From Accumulibacter sp. (GTDB lineage: Bacteria > Pseudomonadota > Gammaproteobacteria > Burkholderiales > Rhodocyclaceae), in the NCBI GenBank assembly GCA_017302455.1, contig JAFLDO010000002.1, positions 97,749 to 161,748 of the forward strand: a stretch of DNA of 64,000 bases, in the 5' to 3' direction. The translations under genes were made by a program, and so were the position numbers. Below are positions 9,354 through 19,022 of the stretch, piece by piece. A model generated the notes under the pieces. The model did not search any database, was not told where the DNA came from, and worked only from the letters and a program-made list of their open reading frames with translations. How positions within the stretch are numbered: the first letter of the stretch is position 1; each line of letters starts with the position of its first letter.

Positions 9354-9973
9354 CTTTCGTTGTCGGTTTGACCGGCGGTATCGGCAGCGGCAAGAGTACG
9401 GTCGCCGAGCTTTTCGCGCAGCGAGGAGCCGCGCTGGTCGATACGGACGTCATCGCTCATGCGCTGACCGGGGCGCAAGGTGGTGCCATGCGGGAATTGG
9501 CGGCGGCTTTCGGCGACGGTGTGCTGCGTGCTGACGGAGGCCTCGACCGGGCAGCCATGCGGCGCCTGGCTTTCGCCGACCCCGCGGTAAGAGCCCGGCT
9601 CGAGGCCATCCTGCATCCGCTGATCAGGGCGCAGAGCGAGGTCGCCTGTGCGGCTGCCGTGGCGGCACCGTATGTGCTGCTGATCGTCCCATTGCTGGTC
9701 GAATCGGCCGACTATCGCCGGCGGGCTGATCGGGTGCTCGTTGTCGACTGCGACGAGGCGGTGCAGATTGCTCGCGTGATGGCGCGCAGCGGGCTTGCCG
9801 CCGAAGAGGTCGAGGCGATCATGGCGACACAGGCTTCGCGGGCACAGCGCCAGGCAGCCGCCGATGATCTGGTTTTCAATGACGGAGAAATGGCCGCGCT
9901 GGCTGCACAGGTGGATGGCCTGCATGAGAAATACCTTGATCTGGCCAGGAGCAAACTTCATGCTGCCCGTTGA
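9350..9973 (+). CDS. coaE: Dephospho-CoA kinase
   Basis: 207-residue P-loop kinase catalysing the last step of coenzyme A synthesis, phosphorylation of dephospho-CoA at the 3' position. Walker A is GGIGSGKS at residues 9-16, and the family phrases LVDTDVIAH and HPLI are present. Overlaps the SPOR gene by 4 bp and lies 60 bp before zapD. The coaE-zapD pairing is standard in proteobacteria, but the pilB-pilC-pilD genes that often precede coaE are not here. Confidence 0.95.
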   Translation: MTFVVGLTGGIGSGKSTVAELFAQRGAALVDTDVIAHALTGAQGGAMRELAAAFGDGVLRADGGLDRAAMRRLAFADPAVRARLEAILHPLIRAQSEVACAAAVAAPYVLLIVPLLVESADYRRRADRVLVVDCDEAVQIARVMARSGLAAEEVEAIMATQASRAQRQAAADDLVFNDGEMAALAAQVDGLHEKYLDLARSKLHAAR

Positions 9974-10033
9974 GGTTTTGCTGCAAATGCTTCAGAATCA
10001 TCGGAAATCCCCGTATCCGACGCTGGCGGCTGT

Positions 10034-10789
10034 GTGATCACCTACGAATATCCTTTCAACGAACGCATACGCACGCTGTTGCGGCTCGAGGACTTGTTCC
10101 AGAAGAGCGGCAACTTCATGCAGGGAGACGGCTCACAGGAACACCACGTGGTGTTGCTGACCCTGTTCGAGATCCTTGACGTGGCGGGGCGCGCCGACCT
10201 GAAGATGGATCTGATTCAGGAACTCGAACGGCAGCGGCAAAGCCTTCTGGTTTTTCGCAACAACCCGGACATCTCCGAGGAAGCGCTCTCCGGCGCCCTC
10301 TACGAGATCGAGCATGCCTCCGCGGCACTTCTCGGGATGACCGGCAAGATCGGCCAGCACCTCCGCGACAACGACTGGCTGATGAGCATCAAGAGTCGCG
10401 CGAGCATTCCCGGGGGAGTCTGCGAGTTCGATCTGCCTTCGTATCACTACTGGCGCCATCAGGCCCCCGGTGTGCGGCGAGAAGCCTTGCTCGGCTGGCT
10501 GCAGCCGCTGCTGCCGCTGCGTGACGCGCTGACCATCGTCCTTCGCCTGTTGCGTGCCAGTGGTCGTCCGGAGCATCACATCGCCACCGGCGGCGCTTTT
10601 CAGCTGATGCTGGGCGCCAGCAGTTCGCAGATGGTACGTATCTCGCTGCGCCTGCACGATCCTTTCATCCCCGAAATCAGCGCCAACAAGTATGCGCTGA
10701 ACATTCGTTTCACCCGCCCGGACAGCGATCATCGGCCGCGACATTGTGACAACGACGTCGAGTTCGACATGCTGTTCTGCAACCTGTAG
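10034..10789 (+). CDS. zapD: Cell division protein ZapD
   Basis: 251-residue cytoplasmic protein that bundles FtsZ filaments at the division ring. Recognised by its start ITYEYPFNERIRTLLRLEDLF, the central PGGVCEFDLPSYHYW block and the C-terminal VEFDMLFCNL end, all typical of the family. The start codon is GTG. It follows coaE as usual. The small zinc protein gene yacG, which commonly follows zapD, is not found in the 175 bp downstream. Confidence 0.94.
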   Translation: MITYEYPFNERIRTLLRLEDLFQKSGNFMQGDGSQEHHVVLLTLFEILDVAGRADLKMDLIQELERQRQSLLVFRNNPDISEEALSGALYEIEHASAALLGMTGKIGQHLRDNDWLMSIKSRASIPGGVCEFDLPSYHYWRHQAPGVRREALLGWLQPLLPLRDALTIVLRLLRASGRPEHHIATGGAFQLMLGASSSQMVRISLRLHDPFIPEISANKYALNIRFTRPDSDHRPRHCDNDVEFDMLFCNL

Positions 10790-10964
10790 GCCGCTTCCGT
10801 TTCGTCGCCAGGATCGCGATGACCGGTCCGCTTTGACGTCACGCGGCTTGACGTGGTCTGTTTTGCCCGCGGCTGAGTTTGGGGCTCGCGGTGGTGGCCC
10901 CCCTCGTCGGTACACTCCATCCGCATTTGCACCAGCCTGCTCAACTCCCAAGACGACTCGCGCG

Positions 10965-12173
10965 ATGTTCCGAACACTCAATCAGCCGGCTCTATGGACG
11001 GTAACTCTGGCGGCGGCCGGCATCCTGATGGTGACCATGGGTGCCCGGCAATCGCTCGGGCTCTTCGTCTCGCCGCTCAATACCGCCACCGGTCTGGGCG
11101 TCGCGTCGATCAGCCTGGCTCTGGCCGTCGGGCAATTCGCCTGGGGAGCCGTCCAGCCTCTGGCTGGCGCGGCGGCTGACCGCTACGGGCCGGGGCGGGT
11201 GCTGCTGGGCGGGCTGCTGCTGCTCGCTCTGGGCAGTGCGATCACCCCGTTGATGAGCAGCACCTGGGGTCTGGTCGTGTCGCTCGGGCTACTCTCGGCG
11301 ATCGGTTCGGGAGCCGGCAGCTTCTCGGTACTGATCGGCGCTTCGAGCCAACGCCTGCCGCTCGAAGCACGCGGTGCCGCCTCCGGCGTCATCAACGCCG
11401 GTGGGTCGTTCGGTCAGTTCGTCTTCGCGCCGATCCTGCAGGCGCTGATTCAGTCGATTGGCTGGATGGGTGCGATGTGGTCGCTGGCGTTGATGACCCT
11501 GGCGGCCGTGCCGCTGGTGCCGGCGGTGTCGAAGCCGCTCGCCGATCCTCCCCGGCGCGCCAGTGGCGAGGCAGGCCTCTGGCGGAGCGTTCAGGAGGCA
11601 ATGGCGGACCGCAGCTACCAGTTCCTGAATCTGGGGTTCTTCACCTGTGGTTTCCACATCGCTTTTCTGGTTACCCATTTGCCGGGCGAGGTCGCGCTCT
11701 GCGGTTTGCCATCCGCCGTCGCCAGTTGGGCGCTGGCGATCATCGGCCTGTCCAACATCGTCGGCAGCCTCTATGCCGGTTCCTGCGTCGCCCGCTATCG
11801 CAGCAAGATCGTCCTGTTCTGGATGTACGCTTCGCGCGCGCTGATGATTGCACTGTACCTGGCAGCGCCGAAGACCGACCTGACTTTCTACGTCTTCGCG
11901 GCCGGGCTGGGCTTCACCTGGCTGGCCACCGTGCCACCAACTGCCGCCATCGTTGGCAAGCTGTTCGGTGTGCGCTATCTGGGCACGCTGTTCGGCATGA
12001 GCCTGCTGTCGCATCAGATCGGTGGCTTCTTCGGCGCGTATCTGGGTGGCATTGCGCTCACCGAGTTCGGCGACTATGCCTGGATGTGGTACGCCGACAT
12101 CGTTCTGGCGGCAGGCGCGGCGCTCTGCAACCTGCCGATCCGGGAGGCCGCGCTGACCAGGCCGGCGACCTGA
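10965..12173 (+). CDS. MFS transporter (OFA/monocarboxylate-like)
   Basis: 402-residue membrane protein with 12 hydrophobic segments. It begins TVTLAAAGILMVTMGARQSLGLFVSPL, and the first inter-helix loop has AADRYGPGRVL (motif A). This pattern is common in the OFA/MCT-like branch that moves monocarboxylates, but the substrate is unknown. The ATG at 10965 is the first plausible start before helix 1; the open frame upstream reaches back into zapD and was not used. The GNAT gene follows after 12 bp, so the two may form a pair. Confidence 0.82.
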   Translation: MFRTLNQPALWTVTLAAAGILMVTMGARQSLGLFVSPLNTATGLGVASISLALAVGQFAWGAVQPLAGAAADRYGPGRVLLGGLLLLALGSAITPLMSSTWGLVVSLGLLSAIGSGAGSFSVLIGASSQRLPLEARGAASGVINAGGSFGQFVFAPILQALIQSIGWMGAMWSLALMTLAAVPLVPAVSKPLADPPRRASGEAGLWRSVQEAMADRSYQFLNLGFFTCGFHIAFLVTHLPGEVALCGLPSAVASWALAIIGLSNIVGSLYAGSCVARYRSKIVLFWMYASRALMIALYLAAPKTDLTFYVFAAGLGFTWLATVPPTAAIVGKLFGVRYLGTLFGMSLLSHQIGGFFGAYLGGIALTEFGDYAWMWYADIVLAAGAALCNLPIREAALTRPAT

Positions 12174-12185
12174 CGATTGCCTGGC

Positions 12186-12923
12186 ATGTCCCAGCACCTG
12201 AACCCTCTCGGACAACCGGTTGGTGAGTCGCTTGCCGACTGGCAGGTGCCGCCGCATCCGCCTGGTCAGATTCTGGAGGGTCGTCTGGCCCGTCTCGAGC
12301 CACTCGTGGCTCGGCATGCCGCCAGCCTGTATGCGGCGCATGCTCTGGATGCTGACAACCGGAACTGGACCTACCTGCCCTATGGTCCGTTCGACACCTT
12401 CGACAGCTACTGCGCGTGGATCGACAGGCACTGTCGCGGCCGCGACCCGTTGTTCTACGCGATTGTCGAGCGGACCTCCGACGCGGCGGTCGGGGTTGCC
12501 AGCTACTTGCGGGTCGCGCCGGCAAGTGGCTCGATCGAGGTTGGCCACATCAATTTCTCGCCACGTCTGCAGCAGACGCCGGCCGCGACCGAGGCCATGT
12601 ATCTGCTGATGAAGCACGCTTTCGAACTCGGCTATCGACGTTACGAGTGGAAGTGCGATGCGCTCAATGCGCCGTCGCGTGCGGCGGCGCTGCGTCTGGG
12701 CCTGTCGTTCGAGGGTATCTTCCGGCAGGCGACGGTGGTCAAGGGACGCAATCGGGATACCGCCTGGTATGCGGCAATCGATCGGGAGTGGCCGCTTCTC
12801 GACGCTGCCTTCGCGCGCTGGCTCGATCCGGCGAATTTCGACGCCGCCGAAAAGCAACGCGTCGCGCTCTCGGCACTGACCCGGTTATCCCTTCAAGGCG
12901 GCGCGCTGCTGCCGGTAGGCTAA
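12186..12923 (+). CDS. GNAT family N-acetyltransferase
   Basis: 245-residue protein of the RimJ/RimL-like GNAT group. It has the typical N-terminal WTYLPYGPFDTFDSYCAWI segment, the central strand IEVGHINFSPRLQQTPAATEAMYLL and the acetyl-CoA side KCDALNAPSRAAALRLGLSFEG. Members of this subgroup acetylate proteins or small molecules; the substrate is unknown. The start could be TTG at 12177. It follows the MFS gene closely, and its last 39 bp overlap the end of the convergent InaA-like kinase gene. Confidence 0.85.
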   Translation: MSQHLNPLGQPVGESLADWQVPPHPPGQILEGRLARLEPLVARHAASLYAAHALDADNRNWTYLPYGPFDTFDSYCAWIDRHCRGRDPLFYAIVERTSDAAVGVASYLRVAPASGSIEVGHINFSPRLQQTPAATEAMYLLMKHAFELGYRRYEWKCDALNAPSRAAALRLGLSFEGIFRQATVVKGRNRDTAWYAAIDREWPLLDAAFARWLDPANFDAAEKQRVALSALTRLSLQGGALLPVG

Positions 12924-13616
12924 AAGAAAACAGGCCCGGTCGTCGTCGCTCCACACCTGGGTGTGGCGCATCAACTGGTCGAGGTCATGTGCGCCGACGC
13001 GCTCACGGCTGAGGCCCAGGCGCAGTTTCTCCAGGTCGATGAAGCGGACATCGGCTTCCTGGTAATCCGGCCCGGCCGCGGGCGAGCGACGGACAAACAG
13101 ATGCTTGCCGTAGAGGCAGCTGTGTTGCAGGCGGTGATGATGCAGGCGCGCACAGGCCAGGGCCACTGCCCTGATCAGCGAGCGCCGCTGCGAGGGGTCG
13201 CCGCGGTCGGCCGCGGCATCCCATTCGTCAAGGCTGATCGAGTCATCGAGCGCGCGCGTGACGAGAATCGCACGCCACTTTCCGGCGGCTAGCCGGTCGC
13301 CATAATAGAGCGCCTCGACGGCGCCGATCGCGTGCTCCTGCAGGCGCCGGATGTTCAGGTACTCGCGATAGAAGGTCGGGATGCCGCGTAACGGATGCCG
13401 CCACGTTCGGCACAGGTGGTTCTCCTGCCGTTTCAGGAAGATGGCCGTGCCATCTGCCAGTACATGGCGGCTGACGCCGCTCCAGCCACCGCGTCGCTCG
13501 TTTGGGGCTTCATGCCAGTCGGTGTCGAGTGACCACAGCGCCGCGAAATCGGCGAGACCGCTGGCGGCTAGCTGCGCGCGCGCGGCCGCATTCGGGAAGA
13601 TGTCGCGAACTGTCAC
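12885..13616 (-). CDS. InaA-type lipopolysaccharide kinase family protein
   Basis: 243-residue protein with a Kdo/WaaP/InaA-like kinase fold. N-terminal parts fit the nucleotide lobe (GTAIFLKRQENH, Lys about 62). The catalytic-loop region reads LQHSCLYGKHLFV, and the metal-binding region FIDLEKLR. In WaaP-type kinases the loop is H-R-D; here the Asp position is Cys, which may be a subfamily trait or a sign of lost activity. Possible roles are phosphorylation of lipopolysaccharide core or another cell-surface lipid. A methyltransferase gene lies 33 bp upstream on the same strand. Confidence 0.75.
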   Translation of the reverse strand: MTVRDIFPNAAARAQLAASGLADFAALWSLDTDWHEAPNERRGGWSGVSRHVLADGTAIFLKRQENHLCRTWRHPLRGIPTFYREYLNIRRLQEHAIGAVEALYYGDRLAAGKWRAILVTRALDDSISLDEWDAAADRGDPSQRRSLIRAVALACARLHHHRLQHSCLYGKHLFVRRSPAAGPDYQEADVRFIDLEKLRLGLSRERVGAHDLDQLMRHTQVWSDDDRACFLLAYRQQRAALKG

Positions 13617-13649
13617 CGGCGCCGGTCTGGCCGGCGAGCCAGCCCTTGC

Positions 13650-14348
13650 CTAGACAGACTTCTTGCGCAACACATAGGTTCGCCACATGAATACGCGTGG
13701 CAGGAAATCCACGTGCCCGACAATCACGAGGCCGGCATCGCGGCATTCCTGCTCGAATTGTGCACTCGGCACGATGAATCGGTTGTCGCTCTTTTCACCA
13801 CCCTGGCGCCGTTTTTCTTCGAGTTTGCGGCGGCGCCAGGCCTTGTAGTTGCCGTCGACCCACAGCGAAAGCACTATGGTGTCGCGCGTGACGCGCCGAA
13901 ACTCCTTGAGCAGGGCGACACGGTTGGTCGATTCGCCGATGTGGTGCATGAGGCGAATCGAGAAGACGCAATCGACACTGTTGTCGGGCAAGGTGATCTC
14001 GAAGGCGGAACACTGCAGCAGGCGGAAACGCCTTGCCACGGCGGGGTCGCGAACCTTGGCGGCGATGTCCAGCATGGCTTGGCTGTAGTCGGCGGCGAGC
14101 AGTTCGCGCTGTGGGTCGGCAGCGAGCAGCGACCAGAAGCGGCCCGTACCGCAGGGCAGGTCGAGGACCGACGCCGGTTTGCCGGCCAGCGCCAGCGCAC
14201 GTTCCGCCATCCGATGTTCCATCCGGTCGGACAGTTTCTTGCGGTGGTGTTTCTCGAAGTACTGCTGCGAATGGTCATCGGTGTACTTGTCCGAGAAGGG
14301 CAAGTGAATGGCAGCTTTCTGCTGGTCGCTCATGTGGTGGCTCGGCAT
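13650..14348 (-). CDS. Class I SAM-dependent methyltransferase
   Basis: About 232 residues with a Rossmann methyltransferase core: motif I VLDLPCGTGRFW, motif II region LLAADYSQAMLDIA, and a post-I region DNSVDCVFSIRLMHHIG. The N-terminus (FSDKYTDDHSQQYFEKHHR) and Lys/Arg-rich C-terminal part give no substrate. Two starts are possible, 14348 (MPSHHM) and 14333 (MSDQQ); neither has a strong ribosome site. It precedes the InaA-like kinase gene by 33 bp on the same strand, so a shared role in surface lipid modification is plausible but not shown. Confidence 0.82.
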   Translation of the reverse strand: MPSHHMSDQQKAAIHLPFSDKYTDDHSQQYFEKHHRKKLSDRMEHRMAERALALAGKPASVLDLPCGTGRFWSLLAADPQRELLAADYSQAMLDIAAKVRDPAVARRFRLLQCSAFEITLPDNSVDCVFSIRLMHHIGESTNRVALLKEFRRVTRDTIVLSLWVDGNYKAWRRRKLEEKRRQGGEKSDNRFIVPSAQFEQECRDAGLVIVGHVDFLPRVFMWRTYVLRKKSV

Positions 14349-14461
14349 CTGGTGCCCTGGACGGGCCGACGTTCGGAAGGAGAAAGAGGATAGCACATAC
14401 GGCGCGCCGCCTCCGCGCTGGACGGGTTGCCGGCCGGAAACCTCCACGGGCCGGTCTGGAG

Positions 14462-15580
14462 CTAGGTCAGGATCAGGTTGTCACGGTGAATGATTTCCGG
14501 CTCGTCGATGTAGCCAAGGATGTCTTCGATGTCCTGGCTGGCGTGGCGCGCAATTCGCCGCGAGTCGCTGCTGCCATAGTTGGCGAGGCCACGCGCAATC
14601 TCCTTGCCATCGCCCGTGACACAAGCGACGGCCGCACCACGTTCGAATTCTCCCTGGACGGCAAGGACGCCGATCGGCAGCAGGCTCTTGCCTTCCCGTA
14701 GCGCGCGCACGGCACCTCTGTCCAGCGTCAGTTTGCCGTTGAGCTGGAGGTGGTCGGCCAGCCATTGCTTGCGCGCCGTGAGGGCTTGCGTCTCCGATAC
14801 CAGGAGGGTGCCGAGCGATTCCCCGCGCGCCAGTCGCAGCATGACATCGCTCTCCCGGCCGCTGGCGATGACCGTGTGCGCTCCGCTGCGCGCCGCACGC
14901 TTGGCGGCAATGACCTTGGTGATCATGCCGCCTTTGCCGAACTGCGTGCCGGCGCCGCCGGCCATCGCTTCGAGTGCCGGCAGCCCGGCACGCGCTTCGC
15001 TGATCAGCGTGGCGGTTTCGTCCTTGCGCGGATCGGCAGTGAACAGGCCTTGCTGATCGGTGAGGATGATCAGACAATCGGCTTCGACGAGGTTGGCGAC
15101 CAGCGCTCCGAGCGTGTCGTTATCGCCAAACTTGATTTCGTCGGTGACGACGGTGTCGTTCTCGTTGATGATCGGTACGACACCGAGTTCGAGGAGCGTA
15201 GTCAGTGTCGAGCGTGCATTGAGGTAACGCTTGCGGTCGGCGAGGTCGTCATGCGTGAGCAGGATCTGCGCAGTGTGCAAGGCGTGCCGTGCAAAGGCAC
15301 TTTCATAGGCCTGGGCCAGCCCCATCTGGCCGACTGCCGCTGCCGCCTGCAGTTCGTGCACGGCGCGCGGGCGTTTGTGCCATTCGAGGCGCTGCATGCC
15401 GCAGGCGATGGCGCCGGAGGAGACGAGGATCACCTGTCGCTCCGAACGCCGCAAGCTGGCGATCTGTCTGGCCCACTCGTCGATGGCGGCGAGATCGAGT
15501 CCTTCGCCGTTGTTGGTGACCAGGGCGGAGCCGACCTTGATGACCAGTCGGCGGGCAGTGGCGATGCGGGTGATGGCCAT
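14462..15580 (-). CDS. proB: Glutamate 5-kinase
   Basis: 372-residue enzyme for the first step of proline synthesis (glutamate to gamma-glutamyl phosphate). The amino-acid kinase domain has [23 protein letters not shown] and [20 protein letters not shown]-terminal PUA domain begins about residue 275. The frame also has a GTG six bases upstream that overlaps the obgE stop (GTGA); either start keeps it coupled to obgE. It ends the rplU-rpmA-obgE-proB group, a standard order in betaproteobacteria. Confidence 0.95.
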   Translation of the reverse strand: MAITRIATARRLVIKVGSALVTNNGEGLDLAAIDEWARQIASLRRSERQVILVSSGAIACGMQRLEWHKRPRAVHELQAAAAVGQMGLAQAYESAFARHALHTAQILLTHDDLADRKRYLNARSTLTTLLELGVVPIINENDTVVTDEIKFGDNDTLGALVANLVEADCLIILTDQQGLFTADPRKDETATLISEARAGLPALEAMAGGAGTQFGKGGMITKVIAAKRAARSGAHTVIASGRESDVMLRLARGESLGTLLVSETQALTARKQWLADHLQLNGKLTLDRGAVRALREGKSLLPIGVLAVQGEFERGAAVACVTGDGKEIARGLANYGSSDSRRIARHASQDIEDILGYIDEPEIIHRDNLILT

Positions 15581-15582
15581 GT

Positions 15583-16744
<1,162 letters not shown>

Positions 16745-16783
16745 GTCCAGGGGTGGCTGCCGAGGCAGCCGCCAGGCGGCGGT

Positions 16784-17050
16784 TCAGGCGGCAGTTGCCG
16801 GGACGATGCTCACCGTGCGCCGCCGCAACGCACCCTTGATCGCGAACTGGACATGTCCATCGACGAGCGCAAAGAGCGTGTGATCCTTGCCGATGCCCAT
16901 GTTTTCGCCCGGATGGTACGCCGTGCCGCGCTGGCGAATGATGATGTTGCCGGCGCGAACCAGTTGACCGCCATAGCGCTTGACGCCAAGACGCTTTGCT
17001 TCCGAATCGCGGCCGTTGCGTACGCTGCCGCCTGCCTTCTTGTGTGCCAT
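16784..17050 (-). CDS. rpmA: 50S ribosomal protein L27
   Basis: 88-residue L27, located near the peptidyl-transferase centre. The start [29 protein letters not shown] is diagnostic; most relatives have SSRNG, so the Val is a mild variation. The C-terminal tail is extended by a few residues. It follows rplU after 19 bp. Confidence 0.97.
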   Translation of the reverse strand: MAHKKAGGSVRNGRDSEAKRLGVKRYGGQLVRAGNIIIRQRGTAYHPGENMGIGKDHTLFALVDGHVQFAIKGALRRRTVSIVPATAA

Positions 17051-17069
17051 GAGTCAGACTCCTCTCGAT

Positions 17070-17405
17070 TCAGTCTGAAGCAAGCAGCGCCGCACCGTCG
17101 CTGATGACGTCCACCCGGATTTCGGTGTAGTTCTGGCGATGCCCCTGATGCTTCTGATAATGCTTGCGACGCCGCATCTTGAAGATGCGGACCTTGTCGT
17201 GGCGGCCTTGCGAAAGCACAGTTGCCTTGACCGTGGCGCCGGCGACGAGCGGCGTGCCGACCCTGACGGTCTCGCCTTCGCCCACCATCAGGACATGGTC
17301 AAGGGTGAGTTCTGCGCCAACGTCTGCCGGTATCTGTTCTATTTTCAGTTTTTCGCCGCTGACAACGCGATATTGCTTGCCCCCGGTTTTTATGACCGCG
17401 TACAT
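17070..17405 (-). CDS. rplU: 50S ribosomal protein L21
   Basis: 111-residue L21, which binds 23S rRNA. Typical features are [14 protein letters not shown] at the start and [23 protein letters not shown] near the end. I chose the start at 17405; the upstream ATG eight codons earlier is not conserved. It is first in the rplU-rpmA group and has a near-consensus promoter 45 bp upstream. The C-terminal tail ([11 protein letters not shown]) is a few residues longer than the usual 103-residue form. Confidence 0.96.
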   Translation of the reverse strand: MYAVIKTGGKQYRVVSGEKLKIEQIPADVGAELTLDHVLMVGEGETVRVGTPLVAGATVKATVLSQGRHDKVRIFKMRRRKHYQKHQGHRQNYTEIRVDVISDGAALLASD

Positions 17406-17449
17406 GTTGGACTCCAAAGAACTAAACAAAGTGAAGCAAAGAACCGCGC

Positions 17450-17477
17450 ATTATACGGAGTTCTTCGCTTGCGTCAA
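17450..17477 (-). promoter_or_regulatory. Sigma-70 promoter of rplU-rpmA
   Basis: On the minus strand TTGACG (17477-17472), a 16-base spacer, then a perfect TATAAT (17455-17450). The start would be near 17443, about 38 bases before the rplU ATG. Confidence 0.85.
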
Positions 17478-17509
17478 AGGGTTTGCAATGCCCTGCAGGT
17501 CGGCGTCGC

Positions 17510-17538
17510 TTGACGCAAGGCAGGTCGACGCCTAAGAT
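17510..17538 (+). promoter_or_regulatory. Sigma-70 promoter of ispB
   Basis: TTGACG (17510-17515), a 17-base spacer, TAAGAT (17533-17538), 36 bp before the ispB ATG. Its -35 and that of the divergent rplU promoter form the inverted repeat GCGTCAA / TTGACGC. Confidence 0.7.
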
Positions 17539-17574
17539 TCCGCAATTTTTGTGTCAAGGTGCCGTGCCGTGAGA

Positions 17575-18537
17575 ATGGAGCAGTTCTACAACCTGATCGA
17601 GCTCGATATGACGGCCGTCGACGCGGTGATCCGCAGGCGTCTTCATTCCGACATCGCGCTGGTCCGTCAGGTCGCGGAGTACATCATTCAGGGCGGTGGC
17701 AAGCGCCTGCGTCCGGCTCTGGTGCTGCTGGCAGCCGGTGCGCTGGACTATCGGGGGACGCACCATCACGAACTCGCCGCGGTGATCGAATTCATTCACA
17801 CGGCCACGCTGCTGCACGATGACGTCGTCGATGGCTCGGACCTGCGGCGGGGTCGGGATACCGCGAACGCGATCTTCGGCAACTCGGCCAGCGTGCTGGT
17901 CGGTGATTTCCTGTATTCGCGCGCTTTCCAGATGATGGTTGCGGTCGACGACATGCGCGTCATGCGGGTGTTGTCGGACGCGACCAACGTCATCGCCGAG
18001 GGCGAGGTGCTGCAGTTGATGAATTGCCATGACGCGGACGTCGACGAGGCGGGCTACCTGCAAGTCATTCGCTACAAGACGGCCAAGCTGTTCGAGGCGG
18101 CGGCGCAACTGGGCGCCATAATCGGCGGCGGTTCTGCAGCAGCCGAGCAGGGCATGGCGACTTACGGCATCCACCTGGGGACGGCCTTTCAACTGATCGA
18201 CGATGTGCTGGATTATTCCGGCGCCGAGGTGGAGACCGGGAAGCATCTGGGCGACGATCTTGCTGAAGGCAAGCCAACGCTGCCGCTGATCTTTGTGCTG
18301 CAGCATGGCAACACAGAACAGGCGGCTTGCGTAAGGCGGGCCATCGAGAGCGGCGGTCGGGACGACTTCCCCAACGTCCTGGCAGCGATTCGCGCCACCG
18401 GGGCGCTGGACTATGCGCGACGCAAGGCCAGGGCGGAGGCTGAACTCGCCGCAGCCGCACTCTCGGTCGTGCCTGCTTCTCAATACAAGGATTCCTTGCT
18501 AGAATTGTCCCTCTTCGCCGTTGCCAGAAGTTACTAG
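17575..18537 (+). CDS. ispB: Octaprenyl diphosphate synthase
   Basis: 320-residue trans-prenyltransferase that makes the long isoprenoid side chain of ubiquinone. The first Asp-rich motif is DDVVD at 82-86 and the second DDVLD at 209-213, with GGGKRLRPALVLLAAG before them. Length and motifs fit IspB rather than a short-chain FPP synthase; the exact chain length cannot be read. The ATG at 17575 is preceded by an in-frame GTG at 17569. It lies opposite rplU, as is usual in proteobacteria, and is followed after 18 bp by tRNA-Pro. Confidence 0.93.
   Translation: MEQFYNLIELDMTAVDAVIRRRLHSDIALVRQVAEYIIQGGGKRLRPALVLLAAGALDYRGTHHHELAAVIEFIHTATLLHDDVVDGSDLRRGRDTANAIFGNSASVLVGDFLYSRAFQMMVAVDDMRVMRVLSDATNVIAEGEVLQLMNCHDADVDEAGYLQVIRYKTAKLFEAAAQLGAIIGGGSAAAEQGMATYGIHLGTAFQLIDDVLDYSGAEVETGKHLGDDLAEGKPTLPLIFVLQHGNTEQAACVRRAIESGGRDDFPNVLAAIRATGALDYARRKARAEAELAAAALSVVPASQYKDSLLELSLFAVARSY
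18497..18505 (+). promoter_or_regulatory. Possible tRNA-Pro promoter inside ispB
   Basis: TGCTAGAAT, an extended -10 in the last codons of ispB. Its start would fall about 45 bp before the mature tRNA. No good -35; weak evidence. Confidence 0.3.
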
Positions 18538-18555
18538 CACGGTCGTTGCCTCGGT

Positions 18556-18633
<78 letters not shown>

Positions 18634-18641
18634 TTCAATCG

Positions 18642-18659
18642 CCGCGCTTCGCGCGGTTT
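18642..18659 (+). terminator. Short hairpin after tRNA-Pro
   Basis: CCGCGC, three-base loop, GCGCGG, then TTTC, beginning 10 bp after the tRNA. A short stem with a poor T-run, but well placed to end the tRNA transcript. Confidence 0.5.
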
Positions 18660-18782
18660 CGCAAGGCGCTCACGGTTCTTCCGTAGGCGCTGTCATCGTC
18701 AGTCGCGCCAAATCGTTGTGCCCCGGGTTCCGTCGTCGGCAGCTTCTGCTATGCTTGTCAGCCCTGCAGAATTCATCTGGCC

Positions 18783-19016
18783 ATGACGAAATACCTTTTG
18801 CTGATCGCGTTGGTCATCGCCGTCTGGTGGCTCTGGCGCCACGCCCGCAAGTCGCAGGCCGGAGCGGGGACGCGGCCGGCCCAGCGGGAGGTTGAACGGA
18901 TGGTGCAGTGTGCCCGCTGCGGCGTCAATCAGCCGGTCAGCGAGAGCATTCTCGACGAAGGCCGCTACTACTGCTGCGCAGCCCATCTTCGCGAAGCACG
19001 CTCCGACGATCGCTGA
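18783..19016 (+). CDS. PP0621 family small protein
   Basis: 77-residue protein with one N-terminal membrane helix (TKYLLLIALVIAVWWLW) and a C-terminal domain carrying CARCGVNQPVSES and YCCAAH, which could bind a metal. It is regularly found just before pilS-pilR in betaproteobacteria and Pseudomonas. Here it sits 6 bp before pilS. Its function is not known; the position suggests a link to the type IV pilus regulators. Confidence 0.8.
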   Translation: MTKYLLLIALVIAVWWLWRHARKSQAGAGTRPAQREVERMVQCARCGVNQPVSESILDEGRYYCCAAHLREARSDDR

Positions 19017-19022
19017 GTAGCC

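Noticed and set aside
11289..12857. A 522-codon minus-strand frame across the MFS and GNAT genes
   Set aside because: Antisense shadow with no motif; the plus-strand genes are well supported.
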